Shown here piece after piece: positions 26,637 to 35,793 of a stretch of DNA of 64,000 bases (positions are counted from its first letter, which is position 1; each line of letters starts with the position of its first letter). Under the pieces are notes generated by a model that had not been told where the DNA came from, did no database searches, and saw only the letters and a list, made by a program, of their open reading frames with translations. Source of the DNA: Nitrospira sp. (GTDB lineage: Bacteria > Nitrospirota > Nitrospiria > Nitrospirales > Nitrospiraceae); NCBI GenBank assembly GCA_005239465.1, contig SPAW01000035.1, positions 62,001-126,000 of the forward strand. Reading direction: 5' to 3'. A program made the position numbers and the translations under genes.

Positions 26637-27467
26637 CTATTGAGCGTGAGCCAGTGCCGCACGCCTCATTCTCTTTGGGGAGAGAAGCACCGAGATGAAG
26701 AACATTGTTGTGGCGAGAAGGACAATCGCAGGTCCGGAAGGCACATCCCAGGCGGCAGAGATTATCACTCCTGCTACAGCCGTAGTCACCCCGATGATGA
26801 CGGAATACAGGGTAAGTGTCATGAGGCTGTGGGTGAGTTGATAGGCCGTCGAGGCAGGAATCAGAATCATTGCAAACACGAGAATGGCTCCGACGGTCTT
26901 CAGCGAAACCACCACCGTGAGGGCGACTAGGGTCAGCAGGAGAAAGAACATACGGCGTGCTGGAACGCCGGAGGCTTCGGCCATCTCCTGATCGAAGGCG
27001 ATAAAATACAACTCCTTCGAGAACACAAGAATGAGACCGAGCACGAGAATGCTCAACCCGCCAATGACGCGCAGCTCTTCACTGGTGACAGACAGCACGC
27101 TGCCAAACAAATAACCATACACTTCAGCGTTGTAGGTTTTCATCAAGCCGATGAAGAGAATCGCCAGCGCCATAGTCGTGGTGTACAGAATGCCGATCGA
27201 GACATCCAGTTTCATCCGGCCCGTCTCTTCTACCCATCCCGTGATCCACACCGTGGCCAGCCCGAACAGAATCGCCAGCAACAACGGCGGCCAGCCCATC
27301 AAATAGCCCAGTGCCACGCCCGCAAATGCGGCATGGGCTGTACCCGCACCAACAAACGCGAGTCCTCGCAATACGACGAACACGCCGATGACCGAGCAGA
27401 GCCCCCCCACCATCGCCGCTGCAAGGAGGGAGCGTTGCATGAAGTCGTAGGTGAAGAGTTCAAGCAT
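26637..27467 (-). CDS. znuB: Metal (Zn/Mn) ABC transporter permease, ZnuB-like
   Basis: About 276 residues from ATG 27467 (TTG 27476 is possible). A polytopic membrane protein with eight to nine hydrophobic segments and the ABC-3 pattern (AAMVGGLCSVIGVFVVLRGL, GTAHAAFAGVALGY). It forms the channel for Zn2+ or Mn2+ import. It starts just after the stop of the ATPase gene, so the order is znuA-znuC-znuB on the minus strand. Confidence 0.88.
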   Translation of the reverse strand: MLELFTYDFMQRSLLAAAMVGGLCSVIGVFVVLRGLAFVGAGTAHAAFAGVALGYLMGWPPLLLAILFGLATVWITGWVEETGRMKLDVSIGILYTTTMALAILFIGLMKTYNAEVYGYLFGSVLSVTSEELRVIGGLSILVLGLILVFSKELYFIAFDQEMAEASGVPARRMFFLLLTLVALTVVVSLKTVGAILVFAMILIPASTAYQLTHSLMTLTLYSVIIGVTTAVAGVIISAAWDVPSGPAIVLLATTMFFISVLLSPKRMRRAALAHAQ

Positions 27468-27476
27468 ACAAATCAA

Positions 27477-28283
27477 TCATCTGTTCAGTGATGAGTGATG
27501 ATGGTGGTAGTCCTCGACGATGACGAGGTCTTTCTCTGTAATGACCAGATCTTTCCCATAGACCTGGCGGAGGATATCGGGCTTTAGCACCTCGGCTGCG
27601 GGGCCGGCGGCATAGAGTCTCGTCTTGAGGAGGACCAGTCGGTCCACGCGCGATCGAATCATATTGATGTCGTGGGTGATCAGGAGCACGGTGAGCCCAA
27701 GTTCGTCGTGCAGGTGCTCGACCAGCTCGATGACGTTATGCTGAGTGGTAATGTCTAGTCCAGTCGTCGGCTCGTCGAGCAGGAGGACTTTGGGTTGTTG
27801 GGCTAATGCCCTCGCGATAAAGACGCGCTGTTGCTGGCCGCCGGACAGATGGCCCAGGGCGGTGTCCTTGTGCGCATCCATCCCGACGTGGGCCAGAGCG
27901 TCCATCGCGATCTCTCGATCTTTCCATCCCGGACGATTGAATAAACCCAATGCTCCGTAGCGTCCCATCATCACCGTTTCAAGCACCGTCACCGGAAAAT
28001 TCCGGTCTACGACGCCCTTCTGCGGGAGGTAGCCGATCTTGGCTCGATGGTGGCAACGTAGTTCATCGCAGGCGCAGTCGAAAATATGGAGATGTCCCTC
28101 GACTGGGGCCATGAGCCCCAGCACGGCTCGGCAGAGCGTGGTTTTCCCTGATCCATTGGGGCCGATGACGCCGACAAACTCGCCCGAGTCGATGGACAGG
28201 GAGATGTCCTTGAGCGCGATGACGCCAGGAAATCCGAAGGACGCGTGGTCAAACCGAATAATAGGCTCGTGGGAGTCTGGCAC
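27477..28283 (-). CDS. znuC: Metal (Zn/Mn) ABC transporter ATP-binding protein, ZnuC-like
   Basis: 268 residues with Walker A GPNGSGKTTL, signature LSGGQQQRVFIAR and Walker B VLLLDEPTTGLD. The C-terminus is His-rich (EDYHHHHSSLNR), which could bind the transported metal or respond to it. It lies between the binding-protein and permease genes. Start is a GTG at 28283. No Zur box is identified in the operon's upstream region. Confidence 0.88.
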   Translation of the reverse strand: MPDSHEPIIRFDHASFGFPGVIALKDISLSIDSGEFVGVIGPNGSGKTTLCRAVLGLMAPVEGHLHIFDCACDELRCHHRAKIGYLPQKGVVDRNFPVTVLETVMMGRYGALGLFNRPGWKDREIAMDALAHVGMDAHKDTALGHLSGGQQQRVFIARALAQQPKVLLLDEPTTGLDITTQHNVIELVEHLHDELGLTVLLITHDINMIRSRVDRLVLLKTRLYAAGPAAEVLKPDILRQVYGKDLVITEKDLVIVEDYHHHHSSLNR

Positions 28284-28335
28284 TGAATCCGGCGCTCCTT
28301 CCGTCGCTGAGGTAATGGCCCGTGATCAAAAGCCG

Positions 28336-29292
28336 CTAGGCGGCCTCCAGAGCATTGACCAGTTGGAGCACATTATACCGGAGCATGTCGAGGTAGGTCT
28401 CGGTCCCTGGCAGGCCTCCCGGTAACGTGGTCAAGACGACGACCCGTGCCTTGGTTTCTTTGGCAAGGAGATCGGGGAGCTTTTGACTGAGCTGAATCTC
28501 CGATGCGATGACCTTGATGTGGTTCTTTTTGATCTTGCCGATCAGGGATTGCAGTTGAAGGGCGGAGGGCTCTGTGCCGGATTGCATCTGAATCGTCGCG
28601 GCTATGTCGAAGCCGAAGCGTCTCGCCAAATAGGGCCAGGCTGGATGGTGAGCAATGAAACGACGATCAGACAACCGCTTGACCCGATCCGAGAGTTCCT
28701 TCCGTATCCGGTCTAATTGCTGAAGATAGGCCGCTTGATTGTTTCGGAAGTCCGCTGTGTGGGCGGGATCGATTTTGATCAGGGCCTCGGTGATATGGCG
28801 CAGCATGATAGCGACGTTTTCAGGGTCCAGCCAGATATGAGGGTTCCCGGCTGACCCTGCCACTTCTCCCCCTCGGTGAGTCCCAAGATGATGGTCCGTG
28901 TGGTCACGAATCAGGCCGATCCCTTGAGATGTCGTCACAACACGAAGCGACGGGCTTCCGGCATTCTTCACCAGCGAGGAGACCCAGACCTCAAGTCCGA
29001 TGCCGACCTCGAAAAGCAGCTGGGCCTTTCGCACTGCGACCAAGTCTGTGGGTTTTGGCGAATAGGTATGCTCGTTTTCATAGCCGCTCAACAAGGACGT
29101 GACCCGTACATGAGAACGCCCAACCTGCTCCGCGAGATCCTTCAGGACGGGAATGGTCACCACGATATTAACGGGGTCCTGAGCTTCTGTTATCGAAGGT
29201 AGTGTGCCAAGACTGACTAGGATTGAAATGAGAATGGCGGCGAATAGTCTTCCCGCCTGGCTAACCAAAAACATGAGCGGGGACCGTAACAC
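28336..29292 (-). CDS. znuA: Periplasmic metal-binding lipoprotein-like receptor, ZnuA-like
   Basis: 318 residues, signal peptide in the first ~37. It has the cluster A-I metal ligands: His in YENEHTYSPKP, His in GNPHIWLDPE, His in RFIAHHPAW, and an acidic ligand near the C-terminus. A short His-rich loop (DHTDHHLGTHRGG) before the second ligand is typical of zinc rather than manganese receptors. It is first in the operon. Start GTG 29292 or ATG 29274. Confidence 0.85.
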   Translation of the reverse strand: MLRSPLMFLVSQAGRLFAAILISILVSLGTLPSITEAQDPVNIVVTIPVLKDLAEQVGRSHVRVTSLLSGYENEHTYSPKPTDLVAVRKAQLLFEVGIGLEVWVSSLVKNAGSPSLRVVTTSQGIGLIRDHTDHHLGTHRGGEVAGSAGNPHIWLDPENVAIMLRHITEALIKIDPAHTADFRNNQAAYLQQLDRIRKELSDRVKRLSDRRFIAHHPAWPYLARRFGFDIAATIQMQSGTEPSALQLQSLIGKIKKNHIKVIASEIQLSQKLPDLLAKETKARVVVLTTLPGGLPGTETYLDMLRYNVLQLVNALEAA

Positions 29293-29441
29293 CCAGGTCC
29301 TACGATGTCAACGAGACCGCCGGCCCCCCCGTTCATTTCTCAACGCGCACTGGTCTGCTTGACCACAGGCGTGAGTTCGATTAGCGTAGCACACCCGATA
29401 GCCCATTTCAGTTTGCTTGTTTGTGAAAGGATAACCTCACA

Positions 29442-30632
29442 ATGAAAGTTGTTGGATTGATGTCTGGAACTTCTGGTGACGGAGTCGATGCCGCCCTTGT
29501 CGATATCAGACGTCAGAAGTCCGGCCTTCGCGTTCAGTTGGTCGCGTTCCATCCGCTGCCCTATCCGCGCTCGCTCCAGCAACGAATTTTGTCTGCGTCT
29601 GTTTCTGGAACCGTGTCAGAACTCTGCCACCTCAACGCTCTCTTGGGTGAATGGTTCGCCAATGCCGCGCTGAGCGTGATTCGTACCGCGAAGTTGCATC
29701 CGAAAGACATCGACCTCATCGGGTCTCATGGCCAAACCGTCCATCACCTCCCACACGGGATCAAGGATGCCGGAGTCGGCGCGATTCGCTCCACGCTCCA
29801 GATTGCTGAGCCCGCCGTGATTGCCGAACGGACCGGGATTACCACCGTGGCCGATTTTCGTCCACGCGACATTGCTGCCGGTGGACAGGGGGCGCCGCTG
29901 ACGCCCGGGGTCCATGCGCTGCTCTTTCGCCATCCACGCCGTGCGCGGCTCATCGTGAATCTCGGCGGCATCAGCAATGTGACCTATCTTCCACGGGGAT
30001 CAGGATTTGGGGGACTGGTCGCTTTCGACACGGGTCCGGCAAACATGGTGCTGGATGGACTCATGTCTCGGAACACGAATGCGCGGGTGTCCATGGATCG
30101 TGAGGGACGTTTGGCTGCTCGCGGTCGGGTTGACGGGAGGTTATTGGCAAAACTCCTCGCGCATCCCTATCTCTCGCAGGTCCCACCCAAATCGACTGGA
30201 CGGGAAGCCTTTGGGGCGAAGATGCTTGATGACCTACTCACTATGCAACAGGCGCAACAGTTGGCGATCGAAGATCTCTTGGCCACGTGTAGCCGATGGA
30301 CCGCTGAAGCGGTTGGCACGGCCAGGCGGTGGATCAGCGGCGGGATCGATGAAGTCATTGTCGGCGGCGGCGGCGTCCGTAACCGCGCGATCATGGCGCA
30401 TCTGGCAGATGTCTTTACCCCCGTGCCGGTTAGTACGTTTGAGTCGCATGGTTGGGACAGCAAGGCCCTTGAGTCTGTGGCCTTTGCCGTTCTGGCCTAT
30501 CAAACCGCGATGGAACAGTGTGGGAACGTCCCCGTTGTCACCGGCGCGACTCACCCTACGCTGCTGGGCTGTATCGTTCCGAATAGGCCGGGGTGGATCA
30601 AGCGGCTACGCTCGCCCAAGAGACGAAGGTAA
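29442..30632 (+). CDS. anmK: Anhydro-N-acetylmuramic acid kinase
   Basis: 396 residues, beginning with the diagnostic MKVVGLMSGTSGDGVDAALV. Other family blocks are GSHGQTVHHLPHG, FRPRDIAAGGQGAPLTP and IVNLGGISNVTYLP. The enzyme opens and phosphorylates anhMurNAc to MurNAc-6-P during cell-wall recycling. It fits with the lytic transglycosylase downstream at 35.8 kb, which makes anhydro-muropeptides. Strong family match. Confidence 0.95.
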   Translation: MKVVGLMSGTSGDGVDAALVDIRRQKSGLRVQLVAFHPLPYPRSLQQRILSASVSGTVSELCHLNALLGEWFANAALSVIRTAKLHPKDIDLIGSHGQTVHHLPHGIKDAGVGAIRSTLQIAEPAVIAERTGITTVADFRPRDIAAGGQGAPLTPGVHALLFRHPRRARLIVNLGGISNVTYLPRGSGFGGLVAFDTGPANMVLDGLMSRNTNARVSMDREGRLAARGRVDGRLLAKLLAHPYLSQVPPKSTGREAFGAKMLDDLLTMQQAQQLAIEDLLATCSRWTAEAVGTARRWISGGIDEVIVGGGGVRNRAIMAHLADVFTPVPVSTFESHGWDSKALESVAFAVLAYQTAMEQCGNVPVVTGATHPTLLGCIVPNRPGWIKRLRSPKRRR

Positions 30633-30638
30633 GAACAA

Positions 30639-31151
30639 ATGATGGATATGGTTCTAGCCGGCGTCGCTGCTACTGTGTTGTTGTTGATGCTCTGGTGGTC
30701 CCTCGCTGCCTCACGAAAAACAGGCGTGCAGCTCTCGTCATTCGTGCTTCAACCGGGCGTCACGATTACGTCGGCTCCATTGCTCACTGAGGGAGAGGTC
30801 TTTCTCTACAATCTCATGCGGATGACCGTACAAGATCACTATCTGGTCTTTGCTCAAGTGCCCCTCTGGTCGTTTGTGTCCGTCGAAGCCATGGGTAAGG
30901 CGCGGTCCCAAGTGTTGAGCCACATGGCTCTCAAGCGAGTCGATTTTGTGCTGGTGCACCCAGGATCACGGCAAGTCGAGCAAGTGGTGCAGATTGAAGA
31001 TGCGTCTCCCCAACCTCATCAGGCGGAGCGCCAACGTGTGATCGAATCGGTACTGGATGCAGCGGGGATCAAACTGGTGAAGGTGCGGTCAAAGAAGTCA
31101 TACACGATTCCCGATCTAGCCGCACTCTTGGGTCTTGAAGCAGAAGAATAA
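30639..31151 (+). CDS. DUF2726 membrane-anchored protein
   Basis: 170 residues: a single N-terminal TM (residues 4-24), then a DUF2726 domain (LLTEGEVFLYNLMRMTVQDH, then VFAQVPLWSF and a KRVDFVLVHPGS strand). The fold is related to restriction-endonuclease-like nucleases, but catalytic function is unproven. It follows anmK by 6 bp. Confidence 0.75.
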   Translation: MMDMVLAGVAATVLLLMLWWSLAASRKTGVQLSSFVLQPGVTITSAPLLTEGEVFLYNLMRMTVQDHYLVFAQVPLWSFVSVEAMGKARSQVLSHMALKRVDFVLVHPGSRQVEQVVQIEDASPQPHQAERQRVIESVLDAAGIKLVKVRSKKSYTIPDLAALLGLEAEE

Positions 31152-31191
31152 GACGCAAGCGGCCTGCTTCTTTGGCAGCCCACACGGCCGT

Positions 31192-31686
31192 CTATTCAGA
31201 AAGTTGAGAGATTGGATCGTTCTTGCTCGCCGTCATCTCGATGGCCTTACGGGCAAGCTCCGCTTCGGAACTATCTGGGTACTGGTCGACGACTCGATCA
31301 AACATCATGCGTGCTTTCTCGTGATCGCCCAATTTTGTGTAGGTCTGGCCGATCTTCAGCGTTGAGGCAGCCAGCTTGGGGCTGAGCGGATGGTATGACA
31401 CAACGATATAAAACGAGTTGAGCGCCTCTTTGTATCGCCCCATGCGGTACAGGCATTCCCCAATCCAATATTGGGCATTGGCCGCTAAGGTAGTTTGGCC
31501 GTGTAACTCAATGAAGAGCTGGAACCCTGCCAGCGCGGCTTCATAGTCGCGATGCTTAAACTCCTCCATAACGCGATCGTACAAGCGGCGAGATGTATCG
31601 TGCATCTGGCTGGGGGCAGCGAAAGACAGATTTACGGACAAGATGATCGACATGATCATCAGGATCCAGATACTTTTCAGCGTCAT
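31192..31686 (-). CDS. Exported TPR protein, YbgF/CpoB-like
   Basis: 164 residues from ATG 31686, which follows GGAGG; the frame upstream to 31800 is unsupported. Signal peptide to about A-F-A-A-P, then tetratricopeptide repeats of the tol-pal YbgF type (RDYEAALAGFQLFIELHGQT, ANAQYWIGECLYRMGRYKEA, then KLGDHEKARMMFDRVVDQYP). CpoB/YbgF links cell-wall synthesis and Tol-Pal constriction; no tol genes are nearby. The coiled-coil N-terminal part of classic YbgF is missing. Confidence 0.8.
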   Translation of the reverse strand: MTLKSIWILMIMSIILSVNLSFAAPSQMHDTSRRLYDRVMEEFKHRDYEAALAGFQLFIELHGQTTLAANAQYWIGECLYRMGRYKEALNSFYIVVSYHPLSPKLAASTLKIGQTYTKLGDHEKARMMFDRVVDQYPDSSEAELARKAIEMTASKNDPISQLSE

Positions 31687-31800
31687 AGATATGCCTCCAT
31701 ACTGCTCAGGCAACTGTACCTGGGGCCTACTCTCGCAATCGGTATGCCACACGCCTGACTCTCGATGGCAGAAAAACCGATAGAAAACAGGACCTTTCAT

Positions 31801-32249
31801 GCCCTGTTACCTACGGGAATGAGACACCCTCATGCTAATTGAGGTCCAAGAGACAGATTTGTACGGGCGGTTTCTCCTTCACCCGACTGCGCAGGAAGCC
31901 ACGGCTGTCCGTCCTCCGCAATAGTCTGCTACGGAGGATGGATGAAGCCGTGGAGGAATGCACAGCGGGTGTCCTCCGAAGCCTTGTGAAGGAGGACATG
32001 CTACCGGCCTTCGTAGCCTTGATGGCTACTTCGGCGGAGCAGGCTCGGCGGGTTTCGCCGAAACATACAAAAGGGACCACGACTGTAAAGCCGTGGGGCT
32101 CCACCGCTCAAGGGCACTTACTGCTCAATAGTGGCGGTTAACATTCTAAGGGTTTGATTGGAGCTATCGAGTGAGGGAGATGATGTCATGCGAACCACTG
32201 TCGATTGATACATTTGCAAGAACGAGAGTTTGCTCATGGGGAGAGCACG
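31801..32249. other. Gene-free stretch with local palindromes
   Basis: About 450 bp. It contains self-complementary words such as tcctccgcaatagtctgctacggagga (31910-31936) and cttcgtagccttgatggctacttcgg. Open frames on both strands (31839-32141 plus, 31835-32104 minus) look like repeat translations and have no family resemblance. Confidence 0.5.
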
Positions 32250-33041
32250 ATGAGTGAGGAATCTATTCCACACAATCCGTTGGGTGGGAAGACTCTGATC
32301 GTGGATGCGGAGAATGGGCGGTGTTACCCCCTCCCGAGCGCGGCGCTCAAGGATGCGGGTGAACAAGACCAGGTCTATATTCGTCCTGGAACCTATGAGG
32401 ACAAGGTATTTGTAAGCGAGCGACCGGTGCGGCTTGTCGGTGCCGGGCGTGATCTGGTCCAAATCTTCAGCCGGCGCGGTGGTCCGCTGTATTTGCAGCG
32501 GGTGTCAGGAGGCCGAATCTCCGGAATTACATTCCGCTATGTCGGCAGCGATCAACACTCGGCTATGAACGTGCTTGATTCCACCTGCGTCATCACTCAG
32601 TGCCGAGCGATGGAAGGGATTCTGTCAGGGGTTGTGTTATATGGGCCTGAGTGCCGGGCGACATTCACGGAGAACGAAGTATGCTGCAATCGCGAGTCCG
32701 GCATCTTTGTCTTCGCTGGTGCGCAACCCCGAGTCGCCGACAATCGCTGTGTCGAAAATCACCACTTCGGAATTGCAGTCCGTGATCCGGGCAGTCATCC
32801 GGAACTTGTACGCAACCAGTGCGAGGCGAACATGCTCAGCGGGATTCTCTTGTTTCATCACGGTGAGGGGTTAATCGTGGACAATATCTGTCGGGACAAT
32901 CAGCATTGGGGTGTACTGATGACACCTGACTCACATCCCAACCCTTCGCCACAGGAGCTTCCTAAGGTGAATCAACTCGAGAGGAACCCCCGCGGGGCCT
33001 ATGCCATCTCAGATCAGCCGCTCGCCGATATCGGCCGGTAG
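32250..33041 (+). CDS. Right-handed parallel beta-helix repeat protein
   Basis: 263 residues from ATG 32250, preceded by GGGGAG. No signal peptide. Residues ~90-230 form successive PbH1-like turns (SAMNVLDSTCVITQCRAMEG, NRESGIFVFAGAQPRVADNR, ENHHFGIAVRDPGSHPELVR, then QHWGVLMTPDSHPNP). The start (YIRPGTYEDKVFV) matches the pectinesterase/NosD-like beginning of such helices. Carbohydrate binding or modification is possible, but no active-site pattern is clear. Confidence 0.8.
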   Translation: MSEESIPHNPLGGKTLIVDAENGRCYPLPSAALKDAGEQDQVYIRPGTYEDKVFVSERPVRLVGAGRDLVQIFSRRGGPLYLQRVSGGRISGITFRYVGSDQHSAMNVLDSTCVITQCRAMEGILSGVVLYGPECRATFTENEVCCNRESGIFVFAGAQPRVADNRCVENHHFGIAVRDPGSHPELVRNQCEANMLSGILLFHHGEGLIVDNICRDNQHWGVLMTPDSHPNPSPQELPKVNQLERNPRGAYAISDQPLADIGR

Positions 33042-33153
33042 CCCGCCTTACGATTCAATATCGTCGGTATGTCGATTCCCGCTGATCAACAAGTTCAAAT
33101 GAAGCAGGTGTGAAGAACTGCGTAAAGGCCTGCCAAACCGGAGTATTCCATGT

Positions 33154-34086
33154 TCAGGATGGTTTGGAGAAGAATGCAGACGAAGGTGAATCGTTCGGAA
33201 TATGGAACTGATACGTGCTCCCGCCCTGCTGCTTGGCGCGATACATCGCGGTATCCGCATGTTTCAATAAGTCGTCAATCTCGTGATCGTCAGAAGGATA
33301 AACCGTAATTCCGATGCTGACTCCAATTGAAGCCTGATGATCCCGGAGGTGAAAGGGTTCAACCAATGACTTAGTAATTCTCCGTGCGACAATGGTGATG
33401 TCCTGTTCGCATGTGAGACCTTCCAGGATAATCGTGAACTCGTCCCCGCCCATGCGCGCCACCGTGTCGACCTCGCGAACGCACTCTTGAAGTCGATCGG
33501 CGACCTCCTTTAACAGCTGATCACCCACATCATGCCCCATGGTGTCGTTCACCGCTTTGAATCGATCGAGATCGAGCAGCATGAGGCCGAGGGGCTGCTG
33601 GAGTCGTTTGCTTCGCGCCATGGCCTGGACAAGCCGGTCGCGGAACAAGGTGCGATTCACGAGGCCGGTCAATTGATCGTACTGAGCGAGATACGTCAGG
33701 CGTTCTTCGGCACGCTTGCGTTCGATGGCGTAGCGGATCGAGCGGGCCAAAAGTTCCGGCTGGCCCTGTCCCTTGGCGAGATAGTCCTGGGCGCCATGTT
33801 GGACGGCCTGCAACGCGAGGGCTTGATCACTGACTCCACTGAGCACGATGATGGGGATTGTGGGGTTGGCGGCTTGTATCTGTCGGAGCGTTGAAAGTCC
33901 GTAACCATCAGGGAGTGAAAGATCCAAGAGGACGGCATCAAACCGTTCTCGGGCGAGATGGGTAAAGGCTTCGCTCAAGCGTGTGACATGGGTAATGTCA
34001 AATTGCTCGATGCTCCATTCTGACAGGATGTCTTGGGTCAGATGCGCATCGGCGTCGTTGTCCTCGACTAACAGGATCTTGATCAT
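33154..34086 (-). CDS. Response regulator with GGDEF domain (diguanylate cyclase)
   Basis: 310 residues. Receiver domain residues 1-120 with acid pocket E8/D9, phospho-acceptor D55 (VLLDLSLPDG) and DYLAKGQ containing the Lys. The GGDEF domain follows, with intact MGGDEFTI and an inhibitory I-site REVD five residues before it. It should make cyclic di-GMP when phosphorylated, with product feedback. No cognate kinase is adjacent, so it is an orphan regulator. Confidence 0.93.
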   Translation of the reverse strand: MIKILLVEDNDADAHLTQDILSEWSIEQFDITHVTRLSEAFTHLARERFDAVLLDLSLPDGYGLSTLRQIQAANPTIPIIVLSGVSDQALALQAVQHGAQDYLAKGQGQPELLARSIRYAIERKRAEERLTYLAQYDQLTGLVNRTLFRDRLVQAMARSKRLQQPLGLMLLDLDRFKAVNDTMGHDVGDQLLKEVADRLQECVREVDTVARMGGDEFTIILEGLTCEQDITIVARRITKSLVEPFHLRDHQASIGVSIGITVYPSDDHEIDDLLKHADTAMYRAKQQGGSTYQFHIPNDSPSSAFFSKPS

Positions 34087-34288
34087 CCCATCCTCGTGGA
34101 TTCCTGACCATGTCCCCTTGACGACGCACTATCCTCTTTTGGCACAATGTAAGTATAGCTTAAGATACTGTTTCAACAAGAGAATTTCAGAATTAGGTGA
34201 TTCCCTTCTGGAAGAGCAGCCCTAGGGAGATGCGAAACGGCGAGTTGAAATTAGATGATGGGATAATAGTAGAGAGACTACCATTTTG

Positions 34289-34317
34289 AAAGAGGCGACA
34301 CGAGGTGTCGCCTCTTT
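34289..34317. terminator. 13-bp perfect stem terminator
   Basis: AAAGAGGCGACAC pairs with GTGTCGCCTCTTT around a GAG loop. It lies just past the stop of the coiled-coil gene (minus strand) and is bidirectional in form. Confidence 0.85.
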
Positions 34318-34337
34318 AGTTCTATGACAGAGACATG

Positions 34338-34715
34338 CTAACTACAATGCAAGGCTTCAGCCCGCCGACGGACTTCCTCGGCCTTTTGTGCCTGTCCGAG
34401 GTTTTCATAGAGAGAAGCGATGTTCGCGTGCAGGTGGGACAGCAATTGGCCGAGCTGAGCCTCCTGTGCGATGACATTGGCTTCAAGAGCCAGCTTCTTT
34501 TCCTCGCTCCGCCTGAAGCGTTCTTCCAGCCGTTGAACCAATTGAATCCAACCTCGGACTTTTCCTGAATCCATATCTGGCATGGTTGGCAAGGCTTCAG
34601 CACGATCGAGCGCTTTTTCCATTTGGTTCATCCAATTGATGAAAACAAGAAAGTCACCCAAAGTAATTTTAAGTGCGGATGATGCGCCGTCTTCTTCTAT
34701 GACAAGATCTTCCAT
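34338..34715 (-). CDS. Coiled-coil hypothetical protein
   Basis: 125 residues, acidic start (MEDLVIEEDGASS) and long amphipathic helices (QLVQRLEERFRRSEEKKLAL through YENLGQAQKAEEVRRRAEAL). There is no signal peptide. No family recognised. Ribosome site GGAGTAGG overlaps the end of a small upstream frame. A terminator follows it. Probably native given neighbour-like composition. Confidence 0.6.
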   Translation of the reverse strand: MEDLVIEEDGASSALKITLGDFLVFINWMNQMEKALDRAEALPTMPDMDSGKVRGWIQLVQRLEERFRRSEEKKLALEANVIAQEAQLGQLLSHLHANIASLYENLGQAQKAEEVRRRAEALHCS

Positions 34716-34717
34716 TC

Positions 34718-34867
34718 CTACTCCTTCCTCTGATCCGTTAGCGACGCGGTATACATCTCAATCTCGTTGAGCTCTCGCACCGCCTGTGCGGAGCGTTCGA
34801 CGCACTGACTCTTATGACCCTCTTCGACGGGTCTGGCAGGGGGGCCACGCCAGATCGTTGACTTCAC
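34718..34867 (-). CDS. Candidate 49-residue small protein
   Basis: A frame from GTG 34867 to TAG 34718 reads MKSTIWRGPPARPVEEGHKS and then VRELNEIEMYTASLTDQRKE. Its last codons contain the ribosome site of the following coiled-coil gene, as expected of a coupled pair. A GGGAGG lies at the GTG itself, closer than normal. There is no homologue I recognise, so it may be chance. Confidence 0.35.
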   Translation of the reverse strand: MKSTIWRGPPARPVEEGHKSQCVERSAQAVRELNEIEMYTASLTDQRKE

Positions 34868-35053
34868 CTCCCTTCAACAGGGTACGGAACGAGAAGATAA
34901 GGTTTGTAGCGAATCCCCAACATCGTGTGGCGGCGGAGTAATACTGCACTAGGGCCTGTGTTGTCAACAGGTAAAAGGCGGTTATGGAGGATATTTTTTC
35001 AGGTACTGCCCGGGGAAGGGAGAAACAAATGTATCGTCAGGTGAATTGGGGGG

Positions 35054-35398
35054 TCATGGACCATGGGGAACGAGTTGTGTACCGATCGGGTAGACACCCG
35101 TTGGGTGTTGTGCAGGGCCGATAGCGGCTTCACAGGCGTAGCCTGGTTCAAAGGGCCACAGCAACGAGCGGCCCACGACGCTGCCTCGCACATGAATATA
35201 TCGGAATGTGACTCCCATACGAGCTGCGTCCTCTTTCACTTTTGCGGTGCATCCTTCGGATGTGTGTGCTCGGCGTGAGATGAGGAGAGGGTCCCCGGAC
35301 GCACTATGAAAAATAATGAACTCGTCGGCACAGCCGGTAACAAGCCACAGCACGAGAAAGAGTCCAGAAATCTGTCGGATTATTTTTCTTATGCCCAT
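35054..35398 (-). CDS. Putative lipoprotein
   Basis: 114 residues with a lipoprotein signal peptide (ISGLFLVLWLVTGC; lipobox LVTGC, Cys23). The mature part is ~90 residues with three more Cys (EGCTAKV, YACEAAIG). No family recognised. It stands alone and is divergent from nothing nearby within 300 bp. Confidence 0.6.
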   Translation of the reverse strand: MGIRKIIRQISGLFLVLWLVTGCADEFIIFHSASGDPLLISRRAHTSEGCTAKVKEDAARMGVTFRYIHVRGSVVGRSLLWPFEPGYACEAAIGPAQHPTGVYPIGTQLVPHGP

Positions 35399-35793
35399 GG
35401 GAAATTGTCTCTCGTACGCCCGTTAAGTGTTCTCGAAAACACAAGATATCTCTCGCAGCACTGTTCCCCAACATAATAGCGACAGGGCGTCAATCGATCT
35501 CTCCTGACGTGTCGGCATTATGACACAAAGAGAATTCTGGAGAGAAACAAAGTGCGATAAAGTGCGGCAGGGGAGACATCAAACGCCTTGAGACCCATCC
35601 TGGTTCCCCTACAAAAATTGGGCTGATTGAATAGGCCCAACGTCTTGGTAGTTCAATGCTAATCGTTCATTGTTCCGTAATGACCAATGGCATAACACCT
35701 GCGGTATAGAGTCCTGTGTGGTTGAGCTCCCTGGATGGAACATGGAACAGCATTGAGTGGCCAAGGGGCCCCTGATTGGAGGGCGGAACACAG
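35399..35793. other. Upstream region of the lytic transglycosylase gene, no gene seen
   Basis: About 390 bp with only short chance frames. It should hold promoters for the flanking divergent genes; no site could be named with confidence. Confidence 0.4.

Noticed and set aside
31835-32141. Possible small protein on either strand
   Set aside because: Both frames follow local palindromes and repeated words; no support for coding.
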